A stretch of 64,000 nucleotides of DNA from Bacteriovorax sp. (GTDB lineage: Bacteria > Bdellovibrionota > Bacteriovoracia > Bacteriovoracales > Bacteriovoracaceae): positions 62,001-126,000 of the forward strand of contig JACMPM010000132.1 of the NCBI GenBank assembly GCA_014377485.1. The letters run 5' to 3'. Made by a program: the position numbers and the translations under genes. Positions 8,395 through 16,844 of this stretch are shown in pieces. Below the pieces are notes generated by a model, which was not told the DNA's origin, did not search any database, and saw only the letters and a program-made list of their open reading frames with translations. Every line of letters begins with the position of its first letter. Position 1 is the stretch's first letter.

Positions 8395-9366
8395 ATGTTA
8401 CTAGAAGATCAGCATCCGCACAACAAGGCCATCATGGTAGCCGTTTTAGGGGCACCGAACGTTGGAAAAAGTTCACTCATCAATGTGCTTTTGGGCACAG
8501 ACTTAACAGTTGTTACAAACAAACCACAAACGACTAGAAATAAATTTCATTGCGTTCTAACAGTAGACCGTACAGAAGTTGTAATGGTGGACACTCCAGG
8601 GTTGCATAAATCAAATCAAGAATTCAATAAACGCTTAAACGAACAAGCTCGCCAGGGAACAGAAGGAGCTGACCTCAATTTATTATTGATTGATATCAGC
8701 CGCGAAATCCTGGAGCAATTTTCAGAGTTCAAAGAAAATATTGATCAGGAATTAGGACCTACTTGGGTAGTGTTTACTAAATCTGATAAAGTTGAAAACT
8801 CTGAAAATCTTCCGCTAAAAGAAGTGATGACACAAGCACAGGCACTTCTACCTTGTTTAGAAAAATTCTTTTTGATCTCGAACATTGAAGGGACAAATAT
8901 TCATGAATTGACTGGAGCCATTTGTGACCGTGCACAACCTGGTCCACATCTCTATCCAAATGGTGATGTGTCGAATAAAAACCAAAGATTTTTTGTTACT
9001 GAATACATTCGCGAACAAGCATTTGAATTACTAAAGGACGAGGTTCCTTACGAAGTTGCTGTTGTGATCGACGAATATAAAGAAGTAAAAGGTAAACTAG
9101 ATCCAGAAACTTTTGAATCACATATTTCAGCTTCGATCTTAGTTAATCGCCCAAGCCAACGCGCTATCGTTATTGGATCGAGCGGATCGATGATTAAAGA
9201 AATTGGTATTCGTTCACGTAAAAAAATTGAAGTCATGACAGGTGGTCCGGTTCATTTAAACCTTCACGTTAAGGTTTCACCTAAATGGTTTAAGAATAAT
9301 TTTGTTTTAGAGGAAATCGGCCTTCCTAGAGCAAAAGACTCAGCTCGCGTTTGGCGAAAAAAATAA
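8395..9366 (+). CDS. era: GTPase Era
   Basis: 323 aa. G1 is GAPNVGKSS, G3 is DTPGLH, G4 is TKSD. The C-terminal KH domain carries VIGSSGSMIKEIG. Era binds the 3' end of 16S rRNA and assists 30S maturation at the membrane. SD AAGGAGACGAG precedes ATG. It sits between rnc and der in an apparent RNA/ribosome-maturation operon. Confidence 0.96.
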   Translation: MLLEDQHPHNKAIMVAVLGAPNVGKSSLINVLLGTDLTVVTNKPQTTRNKFHCVLTVDRTEVVMVDTPGLHKSNQEFNKRLNEQARQGTEGADLNLLLIDISREILEQFSEFKENIDQELGPTWVVFTKSDKVENSENLPLKEVMTQAQALLPCLEKFFLISNIEGTNIHELTGAICDRAQPGPHLYPNGDVSNKNQRFFVTEYIREQAFELLKDEVPYEVAVVIDEYKEVKGKLDPETFESHISASILVNRPSQRAIVIGSSGSMIKEIGIRSRKKIEVMTGGPVHLNLHVKVSPKWFKNNFVLEEIGLPRAKDSARVWRKK

Positions 9367-9385
9367 AAGGAAAGGATTAGAATTT

Positions 9386-11329
9386 ATGGAAAATAGTAAT
9401 TTAACACCACAAAACACTTATCGTCGTTCAATGGTCATATCCCTCATCGGAAGACCAAACGTCGGGAAAAGTACAATATTTAACCGCTTGATGAGAAAAG
9501 CTCATAAGGCCATTACTCACGATAAACCGGGTGTCACACGCGATCGCCACTACGGAATTGCTTCATTTGAAGAAGTTGCCCACCAGAAAAAAGGTGAAGC
9601 TATTTTTGTTGATACAGGTGGATTCTATCCAACTAAAATAGATGAAAATGTGCCAAAGCAACGCGATCAAATCATGAATAAGTTTTTTAACATTATGACT
9701 GATCAAGCGAAAACGGCTATTCGTGAAAGTGATCTTATATTATTTGTAGTAGATTCACGTGAAGGCGTGCTTCCTTACGACCAGATGATTGCAGACTATA
9801 TTAGAAAAGAAAAAAAACCATTCTGGGTTTTAGTCAACAAGTACGATACTGAAAAACAAGAAGGTGAAGAATTAGAATTCTACCAACTTGGGATAGGGGA
9901 AGAAGAACTGTATAAAATTTCAGCTGAGCATGGTCTGGGACTTCTCGATTTAAAAACGGATCTACATAAAGAAATTATAAAATTCGAAAATCAGCAAACT
10001 CAAGAGATGTCTGCACTTCAAAAAGGGGTTACTCCACGGGAAAAAGTTGTAGGTCGTCTCTCTTTAATTGGAGCGCCTAACGCTGGTAAGTCGACATTGC
10101 TTAATTTACTTCTTGGATCGCAGCGCGCACTAGTAAGTGATATCCCTGGGACAACTGTTGATCCAATTGAAGGATTTTTCGATTTGTTCTTTGGAAAAAA
10201 TGCCTACGCTTTGGATGAAGAAGTTATATTCGCTAAAAATGATACTCTTTTGTTCCAACAGTATGAAGAATTCAGAGCAAACAATCCTGAAGTTTATAAC
10301 TCACTTACTTATAGTTATAACCTTGAAGAAGAAGGAACTCGCGGAGTCCCTGTCTATGATGAGGAATCATATCCAAGTGATGAAACTCCTCTTTATGCCG
10401 ATGAAGTCGCCGCTGAAGAAGAAAAGGAAATTGATCTCGATAAAGTTCTCTCTGACGATGAACTTGAGAAATATGATAATGAAGTTTACGAAAATATATT
10501 TAGTGATGATCTTGCAGATGAAGTTGATTTTTTAAAAGATGATGATACTTCAGAAGATTTTTTAACAGAGCTTGAGAGCGCAAAATTAGTAGATATAAAG
10601 TCAGACGAAAACGATGGCTCACAATGGAGATCGCTGCATATTGTAGATACAGCGGGAATTCGCCGTCAAAAGTCTGTAGATGGCTTTATAGAGCAACAAT
10701 CTGTTTACCGCTCGCTTCGTTGTATTACTGAGAGTGACGTGGTTATTTTCATGATCGACGCTACTATTGGTATCAGCCATCAAGACCGCCGTCTTTTGGA
10801 TATCGCACTAGAGAAAGGTAAATCAGTTATTGTTTGTTTAAATAAAATTGATCTTTTAAAAGAATCCCTTCCTGATGAAAAAGCAAAAAAAGAATGGATT
10901 AAAGATTTAAGAGATACTGTTCCTTGGCTTTATTACTGCGACCTGATTCCAATTTCAGCGAAATACGCTAAACACATCGGGAACCTGAAAGAAGTTATCA
11001 AGAAAACAGTATTGATTCGAAATCGCAGCATTGGAACGGGAGTGCTCAATCGTTATGTTTATCAATTGATTGAAAGTCATCCAGTAGCAATCAAAAAAGC
11101 TGGTGGAAAACGTTTTAAAGTAAAATATGCTTCGATGTTAAAATCGAATCCTCCTACATTTTTACTATTTACCAACCTCTCAAAAGGTATTCCGGATAAC
11201 TACACAAGCTTTTTAAAGAATGGTCTTCGGAAAGAATTTGATTTGAGCAATACGCCGATTCACCTTATTTTTAGAACGGGTGAAGATTTATCGAAGCGTC
11301 TCGGTAAGCGCATGAAAGAAATTACATAA
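9386..11329 (+). CDS. der: GTPase Der (EngA) with large acidic insertion
   Basis: 647 aa against roughly 440-490 for the family. The first G domain has GRPNVGKST, VDTGGF and VNKYD. The second has GAPNAGKST and PGTT, then a stretch of about 145 residues (about 267-412) very rich in Asp and Glu, then VDTAGIRRQ and NKIDLL. The KH-like domain ends the protein. Der acts in 50S subunit assembly. All nucleotide-binding motifs are intact, so the protein should be functional. The insert falls between switch I and G3 of the second domain. The gene closes the rnc-era-der cluster with a strong terminator. Confidence 0.95.
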   Translation: MENSNLTPQNTYRRSMVISLIGRPNVGKSTIFNRLMRKAHKAITHDKPGVTRDRHYGIASFEEVAHQKKGEAIFVDTGGFYPTKIDENVPKQRDQIMNKFFNIMTDQAKTAIRESDLILFVVDSREGVLPYDQMIADYIRKEKKPFWVLVNKYDTEKQEGEELEFYQLGIGEEELYKISAEHGLGLLDLKTDLHKEIIKFENQQTQEMSALQKGVTPREKVVGRLSLIGAPNAGKSTLLNLLLGSQRALVSDIPGTTVDPIEGFFDLFFGKNAYALDEEVIFAKNDTLLFQQYEEFRANNPEVYNSLTYSYNLEEEGTRGVPVYDEESYPSDETPLYADEVAAEEEKEIDLDKVLSDDELEKYDNEVYENIFSDDLADEVDFLKDDDTSEDFLTELESAKLVDIKSDENDGSQWRSLHIVDTAGIRRQKSVDGFIEQQSVYRSLRCITESDVVIFMIDATIGISHQDRRLLDIALEKGKSVIVCLNKIDLLKESLPDEKAKKEWIKDLRDTVPWLYYCDLIPISAKYAKHIGNLKEVIKKTVLIRNRSIGTGVLNRYVYQLIESHPVAIKKAGGKRFKVKYASMLKSNPPTFLLFTNLSKGIPDNYTSFLKNGLRKEFDLSNTPIHLIFRTGEDLSKRLGKRMKEIT

Positions 11330-11335
11330 AACGAC

Positions 11336-11384
11336 AAGGTTCAGGAGACTTCTATTTACATAAGTCTCTTGAACCTTTTCTTCT
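11336..11384. terminator. Long-stem terminator after der
   Basis: AAGGTTCAGGAGACTT and AAGTCTCTTGAACCTT form a 16-bp stem with one G-U pair and a 10-base loop, followed by TTCTTCTTATTT. It probably serves der and the convergent minus-strand gene. Confidence 0.8.
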
Positions 11385-11387
11385 TAT

Positions 11388-12191
11388 TTACCAGTTAAAA
11401 ACGTAACTAACCATGGTGCTATAAGCATTCCCGCCCAAATTATCAAATCCATAACCGCCAGCTGTAACAGGTGCATATTTTTGGGTATTCTTATCTGGGA
11501 AATTGACTACATGGACTAAAAATTCCAAACCAATATAAGATTCTTTTATTTCAATTGGAAACTCCAGGCCAAATCCAGCTCCAAAACCTAAGCCACCGCC
11601 AGCGTCTTTAGGTAATTCAGATTGATCGACAAATTTATTGGTTTGGTACCAATACTCTATACGGCCGACCAAGTAAGGATTGGAGTAGGTGATGGCGGTT
11701 CCGAGATTAGCAGTCTCTATATAATAGCGATAACCCAGAAAAACTCTAAGCATGCTGATATCAACTAAACCAGGGGCGGTTGAATTGGGGAAAGCTTTAA
11801 CTGGATCTTTTAAAAACATAGAATGTTTAGAAAACTCAACTCCTAAGGCCAGAGCAGTTTGAAAATCTTTAAAAAAAGTAAAACTTAAACCAAATGATGG
11901 GGGAGAGTTTTCATAGGCAATCCCACGATTTCCATCAAAAGTAGTGAGGCCTAAAGAAGCATTAAAAGAAAAAAAGCGACCGTAACGATAGAAGCGTTCA
12001 TCTTCAACTAATTTTGCGTTTTCCACATCTTCACTAAAATCAGTAAAGATATCTCCACCCACATTCAAATCATCATCGTCAGCAGCAAAAATATCATTGC
12101 TCGCTTCTTGAGTGTAGGCAAGACTATGGTAACTAACACTGAGAGTGAAAGCAGCTAGGAATAATAGATTTCTAAATAACGTTTTTTTCAT
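11388..12191 (-). CDS. Outer-membrane beta-barrel-like protein
   Basis: 267 aa. The signal peptide (about 26 residues) is followed by an acidic linker and alternating polar/aromatic strands rich in Gly, Tyr and Phe (GYRYYIETA, GLGFGAGFGLEFP). It ends SYVFNW, with the terminal aromatic residue expected for a BamA-inserted barrel. Function unknown. Its ATG overlaps the stop of the next gene by 4 bases (ATGA), so the two form one operon. Confidence 0.65.
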   Translation of the reverse strand: MKKTLFRNLLFLAAFTLSVSYHSLAYTQEASNDIFAADDDDLNVGGDIFTDFSEDVENAKLVEDERFYRYGRFFSFNASLGLTTFDGNRGIAYENSPPSFGLSFTFFKDFQTALALGVEFSKHSMFLKDPVKAFPNSTAPGLVDISMLRVFLGYRYYIETANLGTAITYSNPYLVGRIEYWYQTNKFVDQSELPKDAGGGLGFGAGFGLEFPIEIKESYIGLEFLVHVVNFPDKNTQKYAPVTAGGYGFDNLGGNAYSTMVSYVFNW

Positions 12192-12688
12192 AGGTAAAAA
12201 TGAACTGCCGAGACAATAAAATTATTGCCTAAAGTTTGAAAAACAAATTCTTTTTTCTTGTAAGCAGACACACCAAACTCAAAACTAAAGCCAATGGAAT
12301 TCAATCCGGTAAAATGAAATTCACTTCCCAGACTCAAATCAAATTGAAATCCTGAATAGCTCGAATTGTTTATTTTATTACTTAAAATAGCTCCCATTCC
12401 GGCCATATAGAAATTAAGCTGAGGCTCATCGAAGATATTGCGGTAAACTTTCATTCCCACGCCATAACCACCACTGTTAGGGTCAGTAGAGAGGCCAGCA
12501 AGGCCACCAAAGGCAAAAGATCTATTTTTTTGGATTTTGAATGAAAGGGCAGGGAAGTCATTATGGAGCTGATTGCTCATTCCCACTCCCAAGCGGTTCA
12601 TTTTATCGAATGCAAGAGATTCGGAAGCCCGAAACATCAAAAAGAGTAGGGAAAAAACTGAAATAAGAGTTTTAACATTTTTGAACAT
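12188..12688 (-). CDS. Small outer-membrane beta-barrel-like protein
   Basis: 166 aa with a signal peptide (cleavage near SLA-FD). The body alternates hydrophobic and polar residues with Gly/Phe-rich strands (FHFTGLNSIGFSFEFGVSA) and ends HFYL. It resembles an 8-strand barrel. It is the first gene of a two-gene operon with the 267-aa protein. SD AAGGAAGGAAT precedes ATG. Not recognised at family level. Confidence 0.6.
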   Translation of the reverse strand: MFKNVKTLISVFSLLFLMFRASESLAFDKMNRLGVGMSNQLHNDFPALSFKIQKNRSFAFGGLAGLSTDPNSGGYGVGMKVYRNIFDEPQLNFYMAGMGAILSNKINNSSYSGFQFDLSLGSEFHFTGLNSIGFSFEFGVSAYKKKEFVFQTLGNNFIVSAVHFYL

Positions 12689-12865
12689 TAAGATTCCTTC
12701 CTTAGAAAATTACGCCCTAAAACCATGCGTCTTGTTAATAAACCTTCAGTGGTTTTATAAAGCTTTTTTTTATTGTAACTAAGCTCTCTATTTTTGACAA
12801 CTTAACAAAGCCTTTTTAGAATAGGTTTTATTTTATTTTTTAAACCTTTTAACCAGAGTTTCACC

Positions 12866-13534
12866 ATGACTAACACAACAACTTCTCCAAACCGCAGTCT
12901 TGATCAAATTATTGACGATGGCGATGTGGGTACGGTTATTTCAAAAAACAAGAATGCACTGATTGCAATCCTTGTAGCGATCGTAGTGGCCGTCATTGGT
13001 TTCGGGCTTTATTCGAGCTTTGCGGATAAGTCTAAAGCAGAATTTAATTCTAAAATTTATAATTTCGAATTATCGACACTCAAAAATTTTACTGAAAAAT
13101 CAGATCCTCAAACATTGGTTCTAGGAATTAAAGAACTTCAAAAAGAAATCGGAAACTATTCAGGACTTGTTCCAGTAGTTCTTAAAGCAAGTGATTCACT
13201 CATGGGACAACAACATCTAAATGAAGCGTTGGAAGTCTTGAAGATTGGTCAACAAGTTTCTAAAAACGAATACGCTGATTATTTTATATTAAGTCGTTTG
13301 GCAGTTGTTTATGAAGATCTAGGCCAGGACGCAAAAGCAATTGAGACATTAGAAAAAATGAACACTCAATCTCTTAAGATTTTCGAAGGGAAAAATTATT
13401 TGGACTTAGGCCGTCTTTATTTAAAAAGCGGTGATAAAGTAAAAGCGAAAGCGAGCTTTACTTATGTGGTGGAAAAAGTAAAAGATGAAACAGAATTTGT
13501 AAAAATTGCAAAACTTTATTTATCTAAGCTTTAA
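12866..13534 (+). CDS. YfgM-like membrane-anchored TPR protein
   Basis: 222 aa. Residues 30-50 are a single membrane span (ALIAILVAIVVAVIGFGL) with a short cytoplasmic N-terminus. The periplasmic part contains TPR-like helices (LGQDAKAIETLEKM, LYLKSGDKVKAKASF). In Escherichia coli yfgM lies directly before bamB and der, and its product works with periplasmic chaperones near the Sec/Bam machinery. Here it precedes bamB, with der 1.5 kb away, which supports the assignment. Confidence 0.72.
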   Translation: MTNTTTSPNRSLDQIIDDGDVGTVISKNKNALIAILVAIVVAVIGFGLYSSFADKSKAEFNSKIYNFELSTLKNFTEKSDPQTLVLGIKELQKEIGNYSGLVPVVLKASDSLMGQQHLNEALEVLKIGQQVSKNEYADYFILSRLAVVYEDLGQDAKAIETLEKMNTQSLKIFEGKNYLDLGRLYLKSGDKVKAKASFTYVVEKVKDETEFVKIAKLYLSKL

Positions 13535-13598
13535 GTAAAACACTAGCTAGATCTAGGGTTTATAAATCTCTCGTTAGTTACTTTAATTTGGTAGAAAA

Positions 13599-14723
13599 AT
13601 GAATAAAATTTTGGGTCTTTTGCTTTTTGTCTTTTTAATTTCGGCTTGTTCACAATTAAAGCCTTATATGCCAAAGGCAGAAATTCCAAAGGTCACAAAA
13701 TTTTCTCCAGTGTGGATAAAAGACCTAGACCCATCATATGAATCGGGAAATCTTCCCATCGCTCTCCAGTCTCCACTGATTCACGAAGGTATTGTTTATA
13801 TTGGGCATAACTCAGGCTCAATGCAAGCGTTCGAATTGGAAAATGGAAAACCAGTTTGGAGCGAGTTTGATGGATCGACTTATCATGCAGCTCCCATCTC
13901 TTATAAAGATCAGGTAATTTATGGAACAGTTCAAGGTCGAGTGATATCTCGTCACTATACAACTGGAAAAATTAAATACAGTGTCGATCTTGGTGCTTCT
14001 GTTGAAACCAAAGGTGTCGTTCACGAAGGGAGAATATTTTTTCAGCTTAGAAACCACCAGGTGTTTTGCCTGGATGTTGAAACAGGAAAAATTCTTTGGG
14101 GATATAAGCGTTCAATTTCGTACCTGACAACTCTGCAAAGAGCCTCTGTACCAGTTGTCTATAAAGACCGCGTACTAGTAGGTCTGGCAGACGGAACACT
14201 GGTTGCTTTGTCAGTAGATGAAGGTGTTTTATTATTTGAATCAAAATTATCTACTGCTTCTAAATTTGTAGACGTTGATAATTCAGCTTTTATTTTAAAT
14301 GATAAAGTTTATATTGGTGCTGTTGGCGGCCCTTTAAATTTAATTGATCCTAATACTGGAAAAATATTAAGAAGATCAGATTTTACGGTCTCTCGGGCTC
14401 CGTATGTCAACCCAACTGAAAAAGGCGAACAACTCCTTTTTGGGACACCAAATGGTGAGTTAATTCTAACTGATAAAAACCTTAATATTCTCAATAAAGT
14501 TAAAATTTCTGAGGGTGTAATTACTTCTATAGTTCCCTTTAAACAAGGTCTCGCAGTTTCAACAACTACAGGTGAGATTTTGTATGTCGATGCCAGGACT
14601 TTAGTCGTTTCAGAGAAATTTCGTTTGGGTCATGCCTACTCAGCAATCTTTGGAGATATGGAAAGTAGAGAGAACTATTTATCGGTTCTCTCTTCTCGCA
14701 ACCGTTTATATACATTCCATTAA
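13599..14723 (+). CDS. bamB: Outer membrane assembly lipoprotein BamB
   Basis: 374 aa. Lipoprotein signal with ISAC lipobox, then a PQQ-type eight-bladed propeller with repeated strands such as ENGKPVWSEFDG, ETGKILWGYKR and GTLVALSVDEGVLLFE. BamB is the lipoprotein of the BAM complex that helps BamA fold outer-membrane barrels. It is 65 bases downstream of the YfgM-like gene. No strong SD is visible. Confidence 0.88.
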   Translation: MNKILGLLLFVFLISACSQLKPYMPKAEIPKVTKFSPVWIKDLDPSYESGNLPIALQSPLIHEGIVYIGHNSGSMQAFELENGKPVWSEFDGSTYHAAPISYKDQVIYGTVQGRVISRHYTTGKIKYSVDLGASVETKGVVHEGRIFFQLRNHQVFCLDVETGKILWGYKRSISYLTTLQRASVPVVYKDRVLVGLADGTLVALSVDEGVLLFESKLSTASKFVDVDNSAFILNDKVYIGAVGGPLNLIDPNTGKILRRSDFTVSRAPYVNPTEKGEQLLFGTPNGELILTDKNLNILNKVKISEGVITSIVPFKQGLAVSTTTGEILYVDARTLVVSEKFRLGHAYSAIFGDMESRENYLSVLSSRNRLYTFH

Positions 14724-14728
14724 AAAAA

Positions 14729-15676
14729 TCAGTGTGATGCTTTGATATATTCAAAATATTGATTCGCCCACGCGACATTTAATCTCGCCATGACTTCAGT
14801 CGCATAAGTTGGAGTCTTTTGATCTTTAGCTATTGAAGCAATTGATCTACCTGGAGCTGATACACTCTGCTTATCAATTGAATTCATCAGTGCAATATTT
14901 GAAAATATTGTAGTCTTTAGAAGCGTATTCATATTCTTATTATCTGCTTCAAACTTGTTATTTTTAATATGTGTTATTAGATTTTCATAAATATAATAAT
15001 TATCACTGACCCCGTATTCACAAAGTTCTCTGATTTCAGAATAAGTCTTTGCAAGGTGAATATCGAGTGCTTTATGAACCAGCTCATTAATGGCAAAATC
15101 GCTCATCGGTTCACTTGTACTTTTAATCACATCAATAACTTTTGGAGTGACTCCGTCCTTAGAAAGAGGAAGAAGTAGTTCAGGTCTGCCTGCTACATAC
15201 ATATCATCAGTATATTTTTTGGAATCGTAAGAGAATTTTTTACCGACTGGAGAACTCTTAGGACTATTCGCAAATTTATCATTGTGTCGTAGCAGGCTGG
15301 TGTGAAAGTTTGGACAAATAGAAACACTAGGGCCTGCGAACTCTTGAGAGTAATTTTTAAGTGATTCGTACTCGCTCAATAAAGTTAAAAAATAAAGTTT
15401 TTTATTAGTCGGATTGGTTTCTTTAGAGTCCTGGTCCCGATTCGGATTTTCGGGTGCTGATGCAGGGAAACGAGCTGTGTTTTTTGCATCAGATTTTTGA
15501 TTATTTATAAATTTAAAATCAGCAGTTATAATTTCTGGAACCTGGTTTTTGCTAATGGCCTTAGGTTCATATCTTGCCATCTTTTGTTGATAGCTCTCAG
15601 GTCCTGCACACGAAGATAGGAGAAGGGAGCAAGTTACACTGGCAAGTACGAGAGGGATATTTTTTTTCTGATTCAT
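14729..15676 (-). CDS. Lipoprotein of unknown function
   Basis: The ORF track starts at 15823, but the ATG at 15676 has an SD (GGAGTCAAA) and begins a lipoprotein signal with lipobox LSSC; the upstream part overlaps a terminator hairpin. The mature protein (about 295 aa) is polar, mainly helical at its C-terminus, with four further Cys (two in the body as SICPNFHT and RELCEYGV). Not recognised. CTCCGATAG lies in its leader region, reminiscent of a sigma-28 -10 but with a poor -35. Confidence 0.7.
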   Translation of the reverse strand: MNQKKNIPLVLASVTCSLLLSSCAGPESYQQKMARYEPKAISKNQVPEIITADFKFINNQKSDAKNTARFPASAPENPNRDQDSKETNPTNKKLYFLTLLSEYESLKNYSQEFAGPSVSICPNFHTSLLRHNDKFANSPKSSPVGKKFSYDSKKYTDDMYVAGRPELLLPLSKDGVTPKVIDVIKSTSEPMSDFAINELVHKALDIHLAKTYSEIRELCEYGVSDNYYIYENLITHIKNNKFEADNKNMNTLLKTTIFSNIALMNSIDKQSVSAPGRSIASIAKDQKTPTYATEVMARLNVAWANQYFEYIKASH

Positions 15677-15795
15677 TTTGACTCCATGAGAGCGCAAAAA
15701 AGTCTCTCTATAGAGATATCTATCGGAGAGAAAAATGAAATAATTAATAGATGTGGAGAGAGAGGAAAAATGAACGTGAGAGTGGTGAAATATTC

Positions 15796-15827
15796 CCTGA
15801 TGATAAAGTTTGAGTTTTATCATCAGG
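15796..15827 (-). terminator. Terminator-like hairpin after the speA operon
   Basis: CCTGATGATAAA and TTTATCATCAGG pair perfectly over 12 bp with an 8-base loop, 23 bases past the stop of the deoxyhypusine-synthase-like gene. The U-run is weak. Confidence 0.55.
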
Positions 15828-15849
15828 AATTTAAGTACTGAAAATCTTT

Positions 15850-16824
15850 TTACCAGTTTAAAACATAAGCAAATACCAGAGGAGCAACGATAGTTGCATC
15901 TGATTCAATAATGAACTTCGGAGTATTTATGTCCAGTTTTCCCCAAGTGATTTTTTCATTGGGAACAGCTCCAGAGTATCCGCCATAGCTAGTTGTAGAG
16001 TCTGAGATTTGGCAGAAATAACCCCACAGAGGAGTGTTTCTTTCCAGGTCCTGCTCAAGCATAGGAACTACACAAATAGGGAAATCGCCAGCAATTCCAC
16101 CGCCAATTTGGAAGAATCCAATTGAAGAATTGGCCGAAGTTTCAGTGTACCAAGACGCCAGGCGAATCATGGTTTGGATACCTGAATTGATAGTGTGAAC
16201 ATTTTTAATTTTACCAACAATATTGGCCGCAGCGTACATATTTCCGAGAGTTGAATCTTCCCAACCAGGAGTATAGATTGGAAGATTTTTTTCCATGGCA
16301 GCGATCATCCATGAATCTAGTGGATTGATTTGATATTCTTTTTTAAACTCAGCATTTTTTAGAAGTTGCCAGAAATAAAAGTGCGGAGGATGACTCTCGC
16401 CATTTTTATCTGCTTTTTGCCATTCGAGAGTGATAAGGGATTCAATCTTTCTCATTGCCTCGTGTTCTGGAATACATGTATCAGTCACGCGATTCATTCC
16501 GCGTTCCTTAAGCTTCATTTCTTCTTCTGCAGTAAGGCCTCTCCAGTCAGGGATGCGCTGATAATCATTGTGAGCTACTAAATTGAAGATATCTTCTTCT
16601 AGGTTTGCTCCAGTACAACAAATTGCATGAATCTTATCCTGGCGAATCATCTCAGCAAGAGATTTACCAAGTTCAGCTGTAGACATTGCCCCAGCTAAAG
16701 TTACGAACATTTTACCGCCATTGGTTTGGTGAGCTACCCAACCGTTAGCAGCATCAATCACTGAAGCGGCATTGAAGTGTTTATAGTGCGTGAGCATGAA
16801 TTCTGATACGGGTCCGCGTTTCAT
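15850..16824 (-). CDS. Deoxyhypusine synthase-like protein (polyamine metabolism)
   Basis: 324 aa from the ATG at 16824, which has SD GAGGTAAAA and leaves a 20-base gap after speA; the track start at 16878 overlaps speA and lacks support. Family features are the NAD-site-like CTGANLEED and, near the end, ITWGKL, whose Lys matches the catalytic lysine of deoxyhypusine synthase (SWGKI). Bacteria have no eIF5A, so the substrate must differ; bacterial relatives are thought to act as homospermidine-synthase-like enzymes. The tight link to speA makes an agmatine- or putrescine-derived polyamine likely (inference). Confidence 0.85.
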   Translation of the reverse strand: MKRGPVSEFMLTHYKHFNAASVIDAANGWVAHQTNGGKMFVTLAGAMSTAELGKSLAEMIRQDKIHAICCTGANLEEDIFNLVAHNDYQRIPDWRGLTAEEEMKLKERGMNRVTDTCIPEHEAMRKIESLITLEWQKADKNGESHPPHFYFWQLLKNAEFKKEYQINPLDSWMIAAMEKNLPIYTPGWEDSTLGNMYAAANIVGKIKNVHTINSGIQTMIRLASWYTETSANSSIGFFQIGGGIAGDFPICVVPMLEQDLERNTPLWGYFCQISDSTTSYGGYSGAVPNEKITWGKLDINTPKFIIESDATIVAPLVFAYVLNW

Positions 16825-16844
16825 TTTTACCTCGTCTATTTCAA

